Program-made: the position numbers and the translations under genes | Assembly (NCBI RefSeq): GCF_000524195.1 | Contig: NW_020170403.1 | Coordinates: 520,993-584,992 of the forward strand | Length of the DNA stretch: 64,000 bases | Source: Echinococcus granulosus | Taxonomy: Eukaryota; Platyhelminthes; Cestoda; Cyclophyllidea; Taeniidae | Direction: 5' to 3' | Shown here: positions 63,101 through 64,000 of the stretch, in pieces | How the letters are laid out: the number at the start of each line of letters is the position of its first letter | Numbering within the stretch: position 1 is the first letter of the stretch | The notes under the pieces: model-generated | What the model was told of the DNA's origin: nothing | What the model saw: only the letters and a program-made list of their open reading frames with translations | The model's database searches: none

Positions 63101-63924
63101 AAACTGCCAAAAATAATGATTCTAATACTGAAGTATTCTTGACTATCTATGATCTTTTTTCAAAGTCCAGATGAGCTCCTAACAAATGCTAAAAATAGTA
63201 CCTCTGAGAAAAGAAGGAATGTATCAATCTAGATAATTACCTATGCCCATAGTAGGCACGTTTGCTCGGCAATTTAATGTTTCCTCACCTTCTCCATCAT
63301 AGCAGTCTAAATATGGACTCTAGGAACAGTTAATTGCATTGGCTAAAATGATGCTTAGGAGAGGCGCCTCGTGTTTTAGTGGGACTCGCTCCCGCATACA
63401 TGACCCGAGAGAGGATGACCGGAAATTTTAATGATCATGTCACCTCCCCTCTCCCAATTTCAAACGCTTACACGAATCGAGGGGAGTGCTGAGAGCGTGC
63501 ACACGTTAAAGTCTGTTAGGATCGGCATAAATAAAGTCCACATCAAAAACCCATTTAGTGGTTTTTGGGGGGAATATAACCGAACGCTTATTTGCCACGT
63601 TTATGGGGAGATGCGTGGACCACATGCTATATCCATGGTCTCTAATAAGTATTTTACCACCCTTTGCTAAGCGTCTCCATAGCTTAGAGTGTGATTCCAT
63701 CCAAAGACACGAGAAATTGCACACACTCGGTTTTCATAAGAAGTCAGATATAGAGGTTACACGTCAAGTTGCCAAGTCACCGTTCTAAAGGGGAACACAT
63801 GACTGCTACGAGTTAAGATGAAGAAGTGCAAACGTACCTCAATCCAAATCCCAAAACAAGACGAATCTTGACCTTGTACTGCACCACAATACCCAGAGCC
63901 TCTCGAGAGGAGTTGGTGGGCACG
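51175..63924 (-). CDS. ARRB: Beta-arrestin, last three exons (5' part outside window)
   Basis: Arrestins bind phosphorylated GPCRs, block G-protein coupling and link receptors to clathrin and AP2. Exons in transcript order are 63924-63838, 57913-57428 and 51397-51175, all joined in phase 2, giving the last 264 residues; earlier exons lie beyond 64000. The first exon carries the end of the C-domain (REALGIVVQYKVKIRLVL; family LGIIVSYKVKVKLVV). The second continues DVCLELPFILTHPNPE (family DVAVELPFTLMHPKPK), followed by a Gly/Pro/Ser-rich linker of about 150 residues. The last holds MDADDLIFEDFARLRL, the AP2-binding tail motif (family DDIVFEDFARQRL), then a Gln-rich end (QQQQQRQQGQQQGQ). The loop that in mammals carries LLGDL is shortened to GFGLS. 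Introns are about 5.9 and 6.0 kb. The frame would stop at TGA right at the middle exon's donor (AATGG before gtgagt), but splicing to the AP2 motif exon is in frame and clearly right. Confidence 0.94.
51398..57427 (-). other. Arrestin intron, 6.0 kb
   Basis: It runs from the donor gtgagt to the acceptor ccttaaaag. Open frames inside (for example at 54544-54960) have no splice context or recognisable domain. No nested gene is supported. Confidence 0.75.
59213..59325 (+). repeat. Dispersed repeat family A, copy 3
   Basis: Block 1 is cttggcctccaagccatgcc and block 2 is tttttcgtcttcaggagagt, about 78 bp apart. This matches the arrangement at 24135 and 24968. It lies inside an arrestin intron. 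Confidence 0.55.
62612..62684. repeat. Perfect 18-bp CTG/CAG inverted repeat
   Basis: The left arm 62612-62629 is five CTG units plus CCG. The right arm 62667-62684 is its exact reverse complement, CGG plus five CAG units. The spacer is 37 bp. A transcript across it, in either direction, could fold into an 18-bp stem. Confidence 0.9.
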
Positions 63925-64000
63925 CTGAAAGATCAACCAAACTATTTGAGTTAACTCAGAAGTGTTAGTTCCCACTTCTTTTTCACCGAAAATACGCTAA

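Larger units (their letters stand above)
57914..63837 (-). other. Arrestin intron, 5.9 kb
   Basis: It runs from the donor gtacgt to the acceptor ccacctttcag. It contains repeat family A (59213-59325) and a perfect CTG/CAG inverted repeat (62612-62684). No nested gene is supported. Confidence 0.75.

Noticed and set aside
1..64000. CRISPR array, rRNA gene, bacterial operon or integrated virus
   Set aside because: No spaced direct repeats, no rRNA core sequence, no ribosome-binding sites and no viral protein were seen. All confident genes are spliced and animal-like.

Overview
The window is eukaryotic nuclear DNA. Its genes are split by GT-AG introns, lie on both strands, and use the standard code. 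Intron sizes are strongly two-sided: many are only 30-45 bp, while others run to about 6 kb. That mix, with AT-rich spacers, short 3' UTRs and diverged animal orthologues, fits a parasitic flatworm, most likely a tapeworm. The organism is inferred; no search was possible. There is one 100-N assembly gap.

Layout. (1) 1-16.1 kb, plus strand: the 3' part of a multi-exon gene I cannot name, with exons at about 2.5, 7.0, 9.0 and 15.8 kb and a poly(A) signal near 16.13 kb. (2) 17.8-21.7 kb, plus: an AIP (AH receptor-interacting protein) orthologue. (3) 22.0-23.4 kb, minus: LUC7L3, a U1 snRNP-associated splicing factor. (4) 23.5-25.4 kb: spacer with two copies of a dispersed repeat. (5) 25.45-25.9 kb, plus: ribosomal protein eL28 (RPL28). 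(6) 26.2-27.96 kb, minus: a six-exon BTB-BACK protein with an unassigned C-terminal half. (7) 28.46-29.8 kb, plus: DNAJC17, eight exons. (8) 31.85-35.15 kb, plus: MFSD10-like major facilitator transporter, ten exons. (9) 35.2-51.1 kb: gene-poor, repeat-bearing, with the N gap. (10) 51.2-63.9 kb, minus: the last three exons of a beta-arrestin, whose 5' part lies beyond the window.

From 17.8 to 35 kb the genes are compact and alternate in strand. AIP and LUC7L3 converge, as do RPL28 and the BTB gene. The BTB gene and DNAJC17 diverge from a 505 bp interval. For all recognised genes except AIP, every exon junction was placed so that the reading frame is kept; AIP lacks about seven residues at its first junction. 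LUC7L3 and DNAJC17 both belong to RNA processing, AIP is an Hsp90 co-chaperone, and arrestin adapts GPCRs to endocytosis. I see no shared pathway or cluster, and no mobile-element protein, CRISPR array, tRNA or rRNA gene.
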